Below are positions 17,576 through 27,015 of a stretch of 64,000 nt of DNA, piece by piece. The translations under genes and the position numbers were made by a program. The notes below the pieces were generated by a model. That model was not told the DNA's origin, searched no databases, and saw only the letters and a list, made by a program, of their open reading frames with translations. Source of the stretch: Arthrobacter horti (lineage in GTDB: Bacteria > Actinomycetota > Actinomycetes > Actinomycetales > Micrococcaceae). Location of the stretch: assembly GCF_030731045.1 (NCBI RefSeq), contig NZ_JAVALS010000005.1, forward strand, positions 145,736-209,735, written 5' to 3'. Each line of letters begins with the position of its first letter. Position 1 is the stretch's first letter.

Positions 17576-18705
17576 GCCAGGTTGGCGTACGCCTCGTTGA
17601 TGTACTCCACCAGGGCTTCCTTCTCCTCCAGCGGCAGGAAGGTGGCCTCGGCGGCATTGAGGGTCAGTTCCAGGAGGTCGTCCAGGTCATAGTCGAAGGT
17701 CTCCACCAGGAGCTCGAACTCGTCCGTCAGCGTGACGCCGCCCATGAGGCGGTTGTCCGTGTTGATGGTGACGTTGAAGCCCGTCTGGTACAGCATGTCG
17801 ATCGGGTGGGCGGAGATGTCTTCGCCGAAGCCGGCGATCGCGCCGGTCTGCAGGTTGGAGGACGGGCAGATCTCCAGCGCGATGCCGCGGTCGCGGACCC
17901 AGGACGCCAGGTGGCCGAAGGTCACCATGCCCACCTGGTCGCCGTCGTCGTCGGTCTCGAACTCCACCGAGACGTCCTCGGCGATGCGCACACCGTGACC
18001 CAGGCGGAGGGCCCGGCCGTCCACCAGGGCGGACTGGATGCTGGCCAGGCCGTCGGCCTCGCCGGCGTGCACGGTGGCCGGGAAGTTGTTTTCGGCCAGG
18101 TACGTGAAGGCGTCACGGAAGCGCGACGGGGGGAAGCCGAGCTCCGCGCCGGCGATGTCGAAGCCGACGGCGCCGCGGTCACGGTGGCGGACGGCGAGTT
18201 CGGCGATCTCCTGTCCGCGGTCGGCGTGCCGCATGGCGGTGATGAGCTGGCCGACCTGGACCTCCTGGCCGCGCTCCTCGGCGGCGGCCATGCCGGCCTC
18301 CAGGCCCTCCTGCACGGCCTCGACGGCCTCATCCAGGGTGAGGCCGCGCTGCAGGTGCTGCTCCGGGGCCCAGCGGACCTCGCCGTAGACGACGCCGTCC
18401 TCGGCCAGGTCCTCAACGAACTCACGGGCCACGCGGATGAGGCCCTCTCGGGTCTGCATGACGGCGATGGTGTGGTCGAAGGTCTCCAGGTAGCGGACCA
18501 GCGAGCCGGAGTCGGCGGAGTCGCGGAACCACTCGCCCAGGGCCACCGGGTCGGTGGAGGGCAGCTCATGCCCGACCTCGGCGGCCAGCTCGATGATGGT
18601 GGCGGGGCGCAGGCCGCCGTCCAGGTGGTCGTGCAGCGAGACCTTGGGAAGGGTCTTGAGGTCGAAGTCGACGGCGGGAGCGGTGTTGTTCAGGGCTTCA
18701 GTCAC
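17572..18705 (-). CDS. add: Adenosine deaminase
   Basis: A 377-aa zinc enzyme converting adenosine to inosine in purine salvage. Zinc and catalytic motifs are present: SLHDHLDGGL (HxH), VHAGEADG (His/Glu), HGVRIAED, and INTDNRLMGG for the usual SLNTDDP Asp pair region. GTG at 18705 fits the family N-terminus and lies 7 nt after a TAGAGT -10 box without a ribosome site, so it is probably leaderless. An upstream in-frame ATG would add 29 unconserved residues. It is co-transcribed with mazG. It complements the nucleoside uptake operon at 19.7-26.9 kb. Confidence 0.92.
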   Translation of the reverse strand: MTEALNNTAPAVDFDLKTLPKVSLHDHLDGGLRPATIIELAAEVGHELPSTDPVALGEWFRDSADSGSLVRYLETFDHTIAVMQTREGLIRVAREFVEDLAEDGVVYGEVRWAPEQHLQRGLTLDEAVEAVQEGLEAGMAAAEERGQEVQVGQLITAMRHADRGQEIAELAVRHRDRGAVGFDIAGAELGFPPSRFRDAFTYLAENNFPATVHAGEADGLASIQSALVDGRALRLGHGVRIAEDVSVEFETDDDGDQVGMVTFGHLASWVRDRGIALEICPSSNLQTGAIAGFGEDISAHPIDMLYQTGFNVTINTDNRLMGGVTLTDEFELLVETFDYDLDDLLELTLNAAEATFLPLEEKEALVEYINEAYANLA

Positions 18706-18750
18706 GGGACAAACTCTAGTGTGCGGAAGCGGCGGCCTGGAAGCGCGGGG

Positions 18751-18777
18751 CCCGCGGCCGGATTCCTTTTCCGCGGG
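18751..18777 (-). terminator. Hairpin downstream of the DedA gene
   Basis: CCCGCGG (18751-18757) pairs with CCGCGGG (18771-18777) around a 13-nt loop. It is 24 bp past the DedA stop and just before the add promoter. Confidence 0.45.
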
Positions 18778-18800
18778 TGAATCACGGCGCAAAAACTGAA

Positions 18801-19499
18801 TTAGGGCGCGGACGGCGTCTCCGTGCTGCCGTTCTGGGGGTGGGGTTCGGGATCCAGACGTTCCTTCTTCAGGCTGACCGGGCGGTGGAGGTCCTCGGCG
18901 TCGCCCTTGCGCTTATGCCACCAGCGCAGCGCGTGGTCGATGACGAAGCCCAGTACCAGGGCGAATCCGACGGCGATTCCGACGCCCAGCAGAGGATTGT
19001 GATGTACCCAGCGGCCCGCGAGCAGGCCGATGCCCATTGAATATCCCACCCAGGTCAGGCACGCGAATGCGTCCAGGGCGAAGAACTTCCGGTGCTTGAA
19101 CCCGGTCTGACCTGCCACGTAATTGACGGCCACCCGGCCCCACGGGATGTACCGCGCCGTGAAGATCAGGACGGCACCGCGTTTGGTGAGTTCATAGCGC
19201 GCCCATTCGAACATCTTCTGCACCCGCGGCCGACGCATCCATTTCCAGCGGTCGGTGCCGATCTTCCGGCCGAGCAGATATGCCGTGTTGTCGCCTGCCA
19301 TGGCACCCACGAGTGCAGTCAGTGCCAGGAATACCAGATTCGGCTCCCCACTGTGCAGGGAGAGTGCGGACAGCGCGACGAGGGCGGTTTCGCTCGGGAG
19401 GATGGTCGCGAAACCGTCGACGAAGAAGAAGATCAGGAGCACCGGGTAGAGCCACGGCTGGCTTGCTGCATGAATCAGCCAGAGATTCAGAAAATCCAC
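18801..19499 (-). CDS. DedA family (VTT domain) membrane protein
   Basis: A 232-aa integral membrane protein with the DedA/VTT (SNARE-associated) domain. Several hydrophobic helices are visible. The half-helix region ILPSETALVALSAL and GDNTAYLLGRKIG followed by FTARYIPWGRVAVNYVAGQTG carry the conserved F/GR..P..R pattern of the family. DedA proteins are implicated in flipping of undecaprenyl phosphate or phosphatidylethanolamine and in membrane homeostasis. The tail after the last helix is basic and polar. It stands alone between add and a terminator. Confidence 0.88.
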   Translation of the reverse strand: MDFLNLWLIHAASQPWLYPVLLIFFFVDGFATILPSETALVALSALSLHSGEPNLVFLALTALVGAMAGDNTAYLLGRKIGTDRWKWMRRPRVQKMFEWARYELTKRGAVLIFTARYIPWGRVAVNYVAGQTGFKHRKFFALDAFACLTWVGYSMGIGLLAGRWVHHNPLLGVGIAVGFALVLGFVIDHALRWWHKRKGDAEDLHRPVSLKKERLDPEPHPQNGSTETPSAP

Positions 19500-19542
19500 G
19501 CGGTGGCGCTCCTAGAGGAAAAGAAAAGATGAGGAAAGTGTC

Positions 19543-19580
19543 CCACGGTGGCCGCGCCGTTCGCTACACGGCCACCGTGG
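19543..19580 (-). terminator. Terminator at the end of the nucleoside operon
   Basis: CCACGGTGGCCG (19543-19554) and CGGCCACCGTGG (19569-19580) form a perfect 12-bp stem with a 14-nt loop. In the minus-strand direction a pyrimidine-rich, T-rich tract follows, which fits a rho-independent terminator after deoA. Confidence 0.72.
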
Positions 19581-19706
19581 ATTCGACACCTTCAACGCTA
19601 CGCGGCGCCATCCACTCAGCGCTTCCCCCCAGGGGCCGATCATTCCGGCGTTCCGTCCTCATACCCAGGACGGAGCGCCGGGCGCCGGTTCTCCCCCTTC
19701 CGGGCG

Positions 19707-21032
19707 TCAGAGCGCGATGCGATCGATGATCAGTTCCCGGGCCGGCCGTGCACCTTCCGGGGCGATCGTGACCGCCCCTTCCAGCGCCTCCTGTGCCCGG
19801 GCGAAGCGCTCCGAGGTGTCCGTCAGGAGCGTCATGAGCGGTTCCCCCGCGCGGACGACGGCGCCCGGCTTGGCGTGCATCCGCACCCCGGCGCCTGCCT
19901 GCACGGCGTCCTCCTTCCGGGCGCGCCCGGCGCCGAGACGCCAGGCCGCGACACCCACCTTGAGCGCGTCCAGCTCCACCAGGACCCCGTCAGCCGGGGC
20001 GAGGACCGTCTCGCTCTCCTTCGCCACGGGCAGCGCGGCATCCGGATCGCCACCCTGGGCTGCGATCATGCGGCGCCAGACGTCCATGGCACGGCCGTCC
20101 TTGAGCGCGACGGCGGGATCGGCGTCGGTGACGCCGGCCGCCTGAAGCATCTCCTCGGCGAGCCGGACGGTCAGTTCGACGACGTCCTGCGGGCCCCCGC
20201 CGGCGAGCACTTCCACGGACTCCTCCACCTCGATGGCGTTGCCCGCGGTCAGGCCGAGCGGCGTGGACATGTCCGTCAGGAGGGCCACGGTGTTCACACC
20301 GGCGTCATGGCCTAGCTCCACCATGGTCCGTGCGAGCTCACGGGCCTGGGCCTCATCCTTCATGAACGCCCCGCTGCCCACCTTGACGTCCAGCACCAGG
20401 GACCCGGTGCCCTCCGCGATCTTCTTGCTCATGATGGAGGAGGCGATGAGCGGGATGGCCTCCACCGTCCCGGTGACGTCCCGCAGAGCGTAGAGCTTCT
20501 TGTCCGCGGGGGCCAGCCCGGTACCGGCCGCACAGATCACTGCGCCCACGTCTTGCAGCTGCGCCAGCATCTCCTCATTGCTCAGCGCGGCACGCCAGCC
20601 GGGGATCGCTTCCAGTTTGTCCAGGGTGCCGCCGGTGTGGCCGAGCCCGCGGCCGGACAGCTGCGGCACGGCCACCCCGTAGACGGCGACCAGGGGCGCC
20701 AGTGGCAGGGTGATCTTGTCCCCCACCCCGCCCGTGGAGTGCTTGTCCGTGGTCGGCTTGGCACCTGTGCTGTTCGCCGGCCCTCCGTCACGGGGCCGTA
20801 GGGAGGAGAAGTCCATCCGCTCCCCCGAGGCGATCATGGCCGCCGTCCAGCGGGCGATCTCCTCCCGATTCATCCCGTTGAGCAGGATGGCCATGCCCAG
20901 CGCGGACATCTGCTCCTCGGCCACCGCCCCGCGCGTGTAGGCGTCGATGACCCAGTCGATCTGGCCAGGGCTGAGAACGCCTCGGTCCCGCTTGGTCCGG
21001 ATCACGTCCACGGCGTCGAATGCTTCGCTCAT
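19707..21032 (-). CDS. deoA: Thymidine phosphorylase
   Basis: A 441-aa pyrimidine nucleoside phosphorylase cleaving thymidine or deoxyuridine with phosphate to base and deoxyribose 1-phosphate. Motifs seen: VIRTKRDRGVLSPGQIDWVI, the phosphate-binding KHSTGGVGDKITLPLAPLVA and SGRGLGHTGGTLDKLEAIPG signatures, and KVGSGAFMKDEAQAREL. The ATG at 21032 has GGAGGAG upstream and overlaps the cdd stop (ATGA). It is the last gene of the nucleoside importer operon and uses its cargo. Confidence 0.96.
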   Translation of the reverse strand: MSEAFDAVDVIRTKRDRGVLSPGQIDWVIDAYTRGAVAEEQMSALGMAILLNGMNREEIARWTAAMIASGERMDFSSLRPRDGGPANSTGAKPTTDKHSTGGVGDKITLPLAPLVAVYGVAVPQLSGRGLGHTGGTLDKLEAIPGWRAALSNEEMLAQLQDVGAVICAAGTGLAPADKKLYALRDVTGTVEAIPLIASSIMSKKIAEGTGSLVLDVKVGSGAFMKDEAQARELARTMVELGHDAGVNTVALLTDMSTPLGLTAGNAIEVEESVEVLAGGGPQDVVELTVRLAEEMLQAAGVTDADPAVALKDGRAMDVWRRMIAAQGGDPDAALPVAKESETVLAPADGVLVELDALKVGVAAWRLGAGRARKEDAVQAGAGVRMHAKPGAVVRAGEPLMTLLTDTSERFARAQEALEGAVTIAPEGARPARELIIDRIAL

Positions 21033-21496
21033 GCTTCTCCTCCTGCTCCGTCCGGGCTCTCCGGCCGGACCTCCTCGAGGTGCTGCGGCCCGAAAGCGTC
21101 CGGCAGCACCTCGTCCATGGTCTTCACCCCATGGCCCGTCATGAGGACCATGTCCGGGGCGCGGAATTCGTACAGCAGCTGACGGCACCGGCCGCACGGC
21201 ATGAGCACCGAGCCGTCACCGTCCACGCAGTAGAACGCACGGATCAATCCGCCGCCGCCCATCCGGATCTGGCCGACAAGAGTGCACTCGGCGCACAGGG
21301 TCAGCCCGTAACTGGCGTTCTCCACATTGCAGCCGGACACCACACGCCCGTCGTCCAGCAGGGCCGCGGCGCCGACCGGGAAGCGGGAGTAAGGCGCATA
21401 CGCCTTCTCCATCGCGACGACGGCGGCTCGCCGCAGCGCCTCCCAGTCGGGATCGCCGCGGCGCGCCGCCGTCGTCGTGCTTTCCGGCACCCTCAT
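21029..21496 (-). CDS. cdd: Cytidine deaminase
   Basis: A 155-aa homotetrameric-type zinc cytidine deaminase converting cytidine or deoxycytidine to the uridine form. Seen: AYAPYSRFPVGAAALLDDG, GCNVENASYGLTLCAE with the first zinc Cys and catalytic Glu, and PCGRCRQLLYEF with the other two Cys. The ATG at 21496 overlaps the permease stop. A GTG at 21490 is an alternative with better spacing from AAGGA. The deoA gene follows with an ATGA overlap. The 20-residue extension at the C-terminus is rich in Glu, Pro and Gly. Confidence 0.95.
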   Translation of the reverse strand: MRVPESTTTAARRGDPDWEALRRAAVVAMEKAYAPYSRFPVGAAALLDDGRVVSGCNVENASYGLTLCAECTLVGQIRMGGGGLIRAFYCVDGDGSVLMPCGRCRQLLYEFRAPDMVLMTGHGVKTMDEVLPDAFGPQHLEEVRPESPDGAGGEA

Positions 21497-22779
21497 TCCT
21501 TCACGTACGGTTCGCCGCTGGCCGCCGGCCCGCGGGACCGGCCCACCAGGCCGGCCACGGCCAGGATGGTCACCAGGTACGGCAGCATGGCCATGAACTG
21601 GCTGGGCACCGGGGTGCCGATGATCGTCACGAGCGACTGGAGGTTGTCCGCGAAACCGAACAGCAGAGCGGCCAGGAAGGCACCGATGGGGTTCCAGCGG
21701 CCGAAGATCAGGGCCGCCAGGGCGATGAAGCCACGGCCCCCGGAGATCTCCTTGGTGAAGGAGTCCACCGCCACCAGCGTGAAGTAGGAACCGCCGATGC
21801 CGGCGATCGCACCGCCCAGGGTCACATTCCAGAACCGGGTGGCGTTGACGTTGATGCCCAGGGTGTCCGCGGCCTGCGGGTGCTCCCCCACGGCACGGAC
21901 GCGCAGGCCCCACTTGGTTTTGAACAGGGCCACCCACACCACGAACACGGCGATGTACATGGCGTAGCCGATGATGGACTGTTTGAACAGGATCGGGCCG
22001 ATCACCGGGATGGCGGAGAGCAGCGGGATGTCGATCTCCGCCAGGCGCGGAGGGGTGTTCAGGTGCTCGAAGTCCGGCTGCAGCAGCGTGGTGAAGAAGA
22101 AGCCCGTGATGCCGGAGACCAGCACGTTCAGGACCACGCCCACGATCACCTGGTTGACCAGGTACTTGATGCTGAACACCGCCAGCACCATGGACACGAG
22201 GGCACCGGCCACGGCTGCGGCCAGCATGCCGAGCATGGCGCTGTGGGTGACGCTGCCGACGAGCGCTGCGGTGAAGGCTCCGCCCAGGAGCTGGCCTTCG
22301 ATGGCGATGTTGACGACGCCGACGCGCTCACAGAGCACGCCGGAGAGGGAACCGAACACGAGCGGCACGGCGAGCGTCACCGAACCGCCGAGCAGGCCGG
22401 CCAGGGAGATCTCGTGAAGCCGGGCGCCGCCGACCATGGCGGTCAGGAAGGCCATGACGAACGCGGCCACGAACACGGCGGTGGCCCAGGCAGGGATGGA
22501 CCGGCCCTGCCTGCGAAGCATCACGGACCAGACCGTGATGGCCACCATGACGAGCCCCAGCACGATGCCCGTGGCCTTCCCCGGGAGGGTCAGCTCGGGG
22601 ATCTGGAAGACGTCCCCGCTCTGCGAGATGCCGAAGGAGGCACTCGAGTCCGGGCCGAGGATCCCGCAGAAGAGGAGGGTGGCCACGGACACGATGCCCA
22701 GGATCACCGGGATCTTCCAGCCCAGCGTGCTGATGGCGGTGCCCGGAAGGGCGGTACCGGGTGCGAGTGTGGTGCTCAT
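21493..22779 (-). CDS. Nucleoside ABC transporter permease (second subunit)
   Basis: A 428-aa permease of the BPD_transp_2 family, subgroup partnering with Bmp-type lipoproteins (YufQ-like). The core GVVNIAIEGQLLGGAFTAAL and the long ISGGRGFIALAALIFGRWNPIG motifs are typical. It has an extra N-terminal hydrophobic part of about 120 residues compared with short versions. Start at 22779 overlaps the upstream permease stop (ATGA) and its own stop overlaps cdd, so the genes are translationally coupled. It imports nucleosides for cdd and deoA. Confidence 0.9.
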   Translation of the reverse strand: MSTTLAPGTALPGTAISTLGWKIPVILGIVSVATLLFCGILGPDSSASFGISQSGDVFQIPELTLPGKATGIVLGLVMVAITVWSVMLRRQGRSIPAWATAVFVAAFVMAFLTAMVGGARLHEISLAGLLGGSVTLAVPLVFGSLSGVLCERVGVVNIAIEGQLLGGAFTAALVGSVTHSAMLGMLAAAVAGALVSMVLAVFSIKYLVNQVIVGVVLNVLVSGITGFFFTTLLQPDFEHLNTPPRLAEIDIPLLSAIPVIGPILFKQSIIGYAMYIAVFVVWVALFKTKWGLRVRAVGEHPQAADTLGINVNATRFWNVTLGGAIAGIGGSYFTLVAVDSFTKEISGGRGFIALAALIFGRWNPIGAFLAALLFGFADNLQSLVTIIGTPVPSQFMAMLPYLVTILAVAGLVGRSRGPAASGEPYVKE

Positions 22780-23984
22780 GCTGCGCCTCCTGCGACCGTG
22801 GAGGCGGCCGCCTTCTTCTTCCGGTTCATGCCGAACACGGCCTTCACCAGCGGGGGCGCCGCGATGAAGAGGACGATCAGGGACTGGACGACCAGGACGA
22901 TGTCGATGGGGGTGCCCGTCTGGATCTGCATCTGGACGGCACCGGCACGGAAGGCGCCGAACAGCAGGCCGGCGAAGAACGTGCCCCACGGGGTGGAGCG
23001 TCCGAGCAGGGCCACGGTGATCGCATCGAAGCCGTAGCTGGCGGCGACGCCGTCGGTCAGCACCTTCTCCGTGCCGGCCACCTGTGCCACACCGCTCAGA
23101 CCCGCCAGGCCGCCGGCGATCGCCATGACCAGGATGGTGGCCCGGGAGACGTTCACGCCGGCCGTCAGTGCGGCCTTCGGGTTGGCACCGATGGCGCGGA
23201 ACTCAAAGCCGAGCGTGGAGCGGTTCAGCAGCCACCAGACCAGGACCGTGGCGCCGATGGCCACGATGAAGCCCAGGTGCAGACGGTACTGGCCACCGGC
23301 GATCAAGGGATACAGGGCGCTGTCATCCAGGCGCGGCGTGATCGGGTTCGACTCACCCGGGCGCAGGAACGCCGGTGTGGTCAGGAGCCAGCGCAGCGCG
23401 AAAAGCGCCACGTAGTTGAACATGATCGTGAGGATGACCTCGTGGGCTCCGGTGCGGGCCTTGAGGTAGCCGACCAGGCCACCCCAGGCGGCGCCACCCA
23501 GGATGCCCGCCACGACCACCAGCAGGAGGTGCAGGACGATCGGCAGGTGCCAGGCGAAGCCGAGGTAGGCCGCAAGGGTGCCGGAGACGATGATCTGGCC
23601 CTGGGCGCCGATGTTGAAGAGCCCGGCCCGGAAGGCCAGAGCCACGCCCAGTCCGGAGGTGATCAGCGGGGTGGCGATGGTCAGGGTCTCCATGAACGGT
23701 CCGAAGGGCCCGAGGGGGCCGCTCACGCCGGGCGCGAACACGGCACCCTGGAACAGCGCCACGTAGGAGTTGGTGGCCGCCGACCAGAAGGCGGACAGGA
23801 AGTCGGTGGGACGGGCGAAGAAGTACCCGGCCGTGCTCGCCACGTCCTTGTCCGTCGCGGCGATCAGCAGGCCGCCCACCACCAGTGCCAGGAACACCGA
23901 CAGCACGGACACGAGCGCGCTGCCCGTGAAGATCTTCTTGAGTACGTCCGTGCTCTCAGGCTTGGACACTGCCTGGCTGTTCAC
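22776..23984 (-). CDS. Nucleoside ABC transporter permease (first subunit)
   Basis: A roughly 402-aa permease of the same importer (YufP-like). LFNIGAQGQIIVSGTLAAYL in the core and a GRSTPWGTFFAGLLFGAFRAG segment near the C-terminus are family features. GTG at 23984 is preferred because AAGGAG lies 6 nt upstream; the ATG at 23990 directly abuts that site. The gene overlaps the ATPase 3' end by about 29 bp. It forms the membrane pore with the second permease. Confidence 0.9.
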   Translation of the reverse strand: MNSQAVSKPESTDVLKKIFTGSALVSVLSVFLALVVGGLLIAATDKDVASTAGYFFARPTDFLSAFWSAATNSYVALFQGAVFAPGVSGPLGPFGPFMETLTIATPLITSGLGVALAFRAGLFNIGAQGQIIVSGTLAAYLGFAWHLPIVLHLLLVVVAGILGGAAWGGLVGYLKARTGAHEVILTIMFNYVALFALRWLLTTPAFLRPGESNPITPRLDDSALYPLIAGGQYRLHLGFIVAIGATVLVWWLLNRSTLGFEFRAIGANPKAALTAGVNVSRATILVMAIAGGLAGLSGVAQVAGTEKVLTDGVAASYGFDAITVALLGRSTPWGTFFAGLLFGAFRAGAVQMQIQTGTPIDIVLVVQSLIVLFIAAPPLVKAVFGMNRKKKAAASTVAGGAA

Positions 23985-25560
23985 CGGCATCTCCTTCGTC
24001 AGTGCTCTGCGTCGCCGCGGCGGCGGTGTGCTCGGCGGTGGTCTGCTCGGTGGCGGCCTCCTCGGCCGGGACGCCGGCCATCATGAGGCCCAGGACGTCG
24101 CGCGGGGTGTCCTGCGGGACCACGCCCACCACGCGGCCCTTGTACAGGACGGCGATGCGGTCGGCGAGTTCCACCACCTCGTCCAGCTCGGTGGAGACGA
24201 TCAGCACGGGCACGCCCTTGTCCCGTTCCTCCACGATCCGCCGGTGCAGGAACTCGATGGAGCCCACATCCACGCCACGGGTGGGCTGGGACGCCACGAA
24301 GAGGCGCAGCGGGCGGGACAGCTCCCGCGCCATGACCACCTTCTGCTGGTTGCCACCGGACAGGGCCCCGGCCGGGGTGGCCCCGGAAGGGGTGCGGATG
24401 TCGAACTCCTGGATCCGGGACTCGGCGTTGCGGGCCACCTTCTCCGGACTCATCGCCAGGCCTCTGGCGTACGGGCCCTGATCGTAGAGGTCCAGGATCA
24501 GGTTCTCCGCCACGGAGAAGCTGCCCACCAGACCGTCCTCGGTGCGGTCCTCCGGGACGAAGCCGACGCCGGCGCGCAGGACCTCCTTCACGCTGCGGCC
24601 CACGAGTTCCTTGCCGTCCAGCGTGATGGATCCGCTCACGTGCTCATGCAGGCCCAGGATGGCCTCGGTCAGCTCGGTCTGGCCGTTGCCCTGGACGCCC
24701 GCGACGGCGAGAATCTCGCCTTCCGCGATTTCCAGGTCGAGCCCGTCCACCACGCGCTGGCCGTTGGATGCCAGCACCGTGAGTCCACGGATCCTGAAGG
24801 TGGTGTCACCGGGCTGAGCCGGCGCCTTGCCGAGGCTCAGGTTCACGGGCCGGCCCACCATGAGGGCGGCCAGTTCCGTGGTGGACGCCGACGGATCGGC
24901 CGAGCCCACCACCTTGCCGCGCCGGATGACGGTGATGGTGTCTGATACAGCCTTCACCTCGCGCAGCTTGTGGGAGATGAACAGGATCGAGGTCCCGGAG
25001 GCCTTGAGCTGGCGCATGATGTCCAGGAGCTCGTCCGTTTCCTGCGGGGTGAGGACCGCAGTGGGCTCGTCCAGGATCAGGACCTTGGCCTCACGGACCA
25101 GCGCCTTGATGATCTCCACGCGCTGCTGGACACCCACTGGGAGGTCCTCCACCAGGGCGTCAGGGTCCACGTTGAAGCCGTAGCGCTCGGAGATCTCGCG
25201 GATCCGGGCCTTGGTGGCCTCCAGGTCCAGGAAGCCGCCCGCCTTGGTGGTCTCCGCACCCAGCGCCACGTTCTCCGCCACGGTGAACACCGGCACCAGC
25301 ATGAAGTGCTGGTGCACCATGCCGATCCCCGCCGCCATGGCGTCTCCCGGGCCCCGGAAGGACACCGACTTGCCGTCCACCAGGATCTCGCCCGCCGTGG
25401 GTTCGTAGAGACCGTAGAGGACGTTCATGAGAGTTGATTTTCCGGCGCCGTTCTCTCCGAGAAGGCAATGGATCTGGCCGGGTTCGACCACCACGTCGAT
25501 GTGGTCGTTGGCCGTGAACGTGCCGAAGGTCTTGGTGATCCCCCGAAGCTCAAGTTTCAC
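23956..25560 (-). CDS. Nucleoside ABC transporter ATP-binding protein (two ABC domains)
   Basis: A 534-aa fused ABC ATPase of the sugar/nucleoside (CUT2-like) class, related to YufO. The first domain has GENGAGKST near residue 36 and a GVQQRVEII signature. The second has a degenerate Walker A (GVQGNGQTE) and a strong [10 protein letters not shown] signature. The C-terminal about 35 residues are Thr/Glu/Ala-rich. Start codon is GTG at 25560. A hairpin separates it from the bmp gene upstream. It energises nucleoside import. Confidence 0.92.
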   Translation of the reverse strand: MKLELRGITKTFGTFTANDHIDVVVEPGQIHCLLGENGAGKSTLMNVLYGLYEPTAGEILVDGKSVSFRGPGDAMAAGIGMVHQHFMLVPVFTVAENVALGAETTKAGGFLDLEATKARIREISERYGFNVDPDALVEDLPVGVQQRVEIIKALVREAKVLILDEPTAVLTPQETDELLDIMRQLKASGTSILFISHKLREVKAVSDTITVIRRGKVVGSADPSASTTELAALMVGRPVNLSLGKAPAQPGDTTFRIRGLTVLASNGQRVVDGLDLEIAEGEILAVAGVQGNGQTELTEAILGLHEHVSGSITLDGKELVGRSVKEVLRAGVGFVPEDRTEDGLVGSFSVAENLILDLYDQGPYARGLAMSPEKVARNAESRIQEFDIRTPSGATPAGALSGGNQQKVVMARELSRPLRLFVASQPTRGVDVGSIEFLHRRIVEERDKGVPVLIVSTELDEVVELADRIAVLYKGRVVGVVPQDTPRDVLGLMMAGVPAEEAATEQTTAEHTAAAATQSTDEGDAGEQPGSVQA

Positions 25561-25678
25561 GCTGTTGTTTCCGTTCCATCGATTCCGTCAGATGGTGCCG
25601 CGAACCGCGCTCGGCGCGGCTGTCAGCAGGCTATCCCAGGACGCCGCGTGCGGGGAGGGGTCCCCTCGCATGCAAAGA

Positions 25679-25723
25679 GCCGCCGCCCCTGATCCGGCTC
25701 AGGCCGGAGGGAGGGGCGGCGGC
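25679..25723 (-). terminator. Hairpin after the nucleoside-binding lipoprotein gene
   Basis: GCCGCCGCCCCT (25679-25690) pairs with AGGGGCGGCGGC (25712-25723), a 12-bp stem, with an inner CCGG/CCGG stem. It lies between bmp and the ATPase gene, so it may attenuate read-through and favour binding-protein expression. Confidence 0.7.
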
Positions 25724-25743
25724 ACTTTGGGTGCGCCCGCTGC

Positions 25744-26868
25744 CTACTGCTTGGGGCTGGACACCGAGTCGACCTTGATCTTGCCGTCGATGATGTCCTT
25801 CTTGATCTGGTCAAGGTCGGACTTCACATCGGCGGGGACGGCGGAGTCCATGCTGTGGAAGGGAGCCAGATCCACACCACCATTGGCCAGGGTGCCGACG
25901 TACGGCTTGGAGGTGAACGTGTTGCCCTTGTCCTCCTTGATGACCGTCTCCACGGCCTCGCCCATCTTCTTCATGACGGAGCTGAGCATGAGGTCCTTGT
26001 AGTCGGGCGCGGTCAGGTAGCCGTCCGAGTCGACCCAGATCAGCTTGATGTCCTTGCCGGCGGCCTTGGCCTCCTTGACCGCGGCGCCCGCGCCCTTGCT
26101 GACCTGGCCGGCCACGGGCAGGATGATGTCCGCACCGCCGTCGATCAGGCCCTTGGTCAGCTGCTTGCCCACGTCCTGCTTGTCGAAGGAGTTGGTGAAG
26201 CTGCCGTCCTGCTTGTCCTTGTCCCACCCGAGGAGCTGGACATTCTTGCCCTTCTTCTCGTTGTAGTACTTCACGCCGTCGGCGAAGCCGTCCATGAAGA
26301 TGGTCACGGTGGGGAGCTTCATGCCGCCGAAGGTGCCGACCTTGCCGGTCTTGGTGGTCCCTGCGGCCAGGTAGCCGGCCAGGAACGCGGCCTGGGCCGT
26401 GTCGTAGATGATCGGCTTGACGTTCGGGATGTCCTTGTCATACGCGAAGTCGATGATGGCGAAGTGCTTGTCCGGCGTGGCGGCGGCCTGGGCCTTGGTG
26501 GCGTCGCCGAGCAGGAAGCCCACCGTGATGGTGAGGTTGCAGCCCGCACCCGTCATGGCGCGGAGGTTCGGCTCGTAGTCGTTGTTGGACTTCGACTCGG
26601 CCTTGTTGATGCTGATGCCCAGGTCCTTCTCCGCCTTCTGCAGGCCCTCATAGGAGGACTGGTTGAAGGACTGGTCATCGAAGCCTGCGGTGTCGCCGAC
26701 CATGCAAGCCTTGTAGTTGGAGGCGCCGGCGGTGGAACCGGACTTCTGGTCCGGGGCGGCGCCGCACGCGCTCAGCACGAGGGCAGCCGCGCTGACACCT
26801 GCCACGCCGAGCAGGGAACCGCGCTTGGCGAGAGCGCCGAAACCGCGCGTCTGCTTGGAAATCTTCAA
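25744..26868 (-). CDS. BMP family nucleoside-binding lipoprotein
   Basis: A 374-aa lipoprotein of the basic membrane protein (Bmp/PnrA/Med) family. A signal sequence with lipobox LVLSACG is followed by ACMVGDTAGFDDQSFNQSSYEGL, the family hallmark; ITVGFLLGD and VGTFGGMKLPTVTIFMDGFADG follow. PnrA-type members bind purine nucleosides or a range of nucleosides. The start codon is TTG at 26868 with GGAGG 4 nt upstream. It is first in the operon bmp, ATPase, two permeases, cdd, deoA. No regulator gene lies nearby. Confidence 0.93.
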   Translation of the reverse strand: MKISKQTRGFGALAKRGSLLGVAGVSAAALVLSACGAAPDQKSGSTAGASNYKACMVGDTAGFDDQSFNQSSYEGLQKAEKDLGISINKAESKSNNDYEPNLRAMTGAGCNLTITVGFLLGDATKAQAAATPDKHFAIIDFAYDKDIPNVKPIIYDTAQAAFLAGYLAAGTTKTGKVGTFGGMKLPTVTIFMDGFADGVKYYNEKKGKNVQLLGWDKDKQDGSFTNSFDKQDVGKQLTKGLIDGGADIILPVAGQVSKGAGAAVKEAKAAGKDIKLIWVDSDGYLTAPDYKDLMLSSVMKKMGEAVETVIKEDKGNTFTSKPYVGTLANGGVDLAPFHSMDSAVPADVKSDLDQIKKDIIDGKIKVDSVSSPKQ

Positions 26869-27015
26869 GGGTCCTCCAGGAAACTCGAAAGGCCCAGGCG
26901 TTCCAGTCCTGGGCGTTGATGAGGCAACCCTACTAAGGCTCTTGGCGCGCGGCTACCACGGCAGCCTGAAAATTCAGTGATCGTTGAATATTTGTTACCT
27001 AGGAGTAGATCCCGC

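Noticed and set aside
19707..21197. Longer N-terminus for thymidine phosphorylase
   Set aside because: The upstream 55 residues lie over the cdd gene, are Pro/Gly/Arg-rich without conservation, and the ATG at 21032 has an excellent ribosome site.
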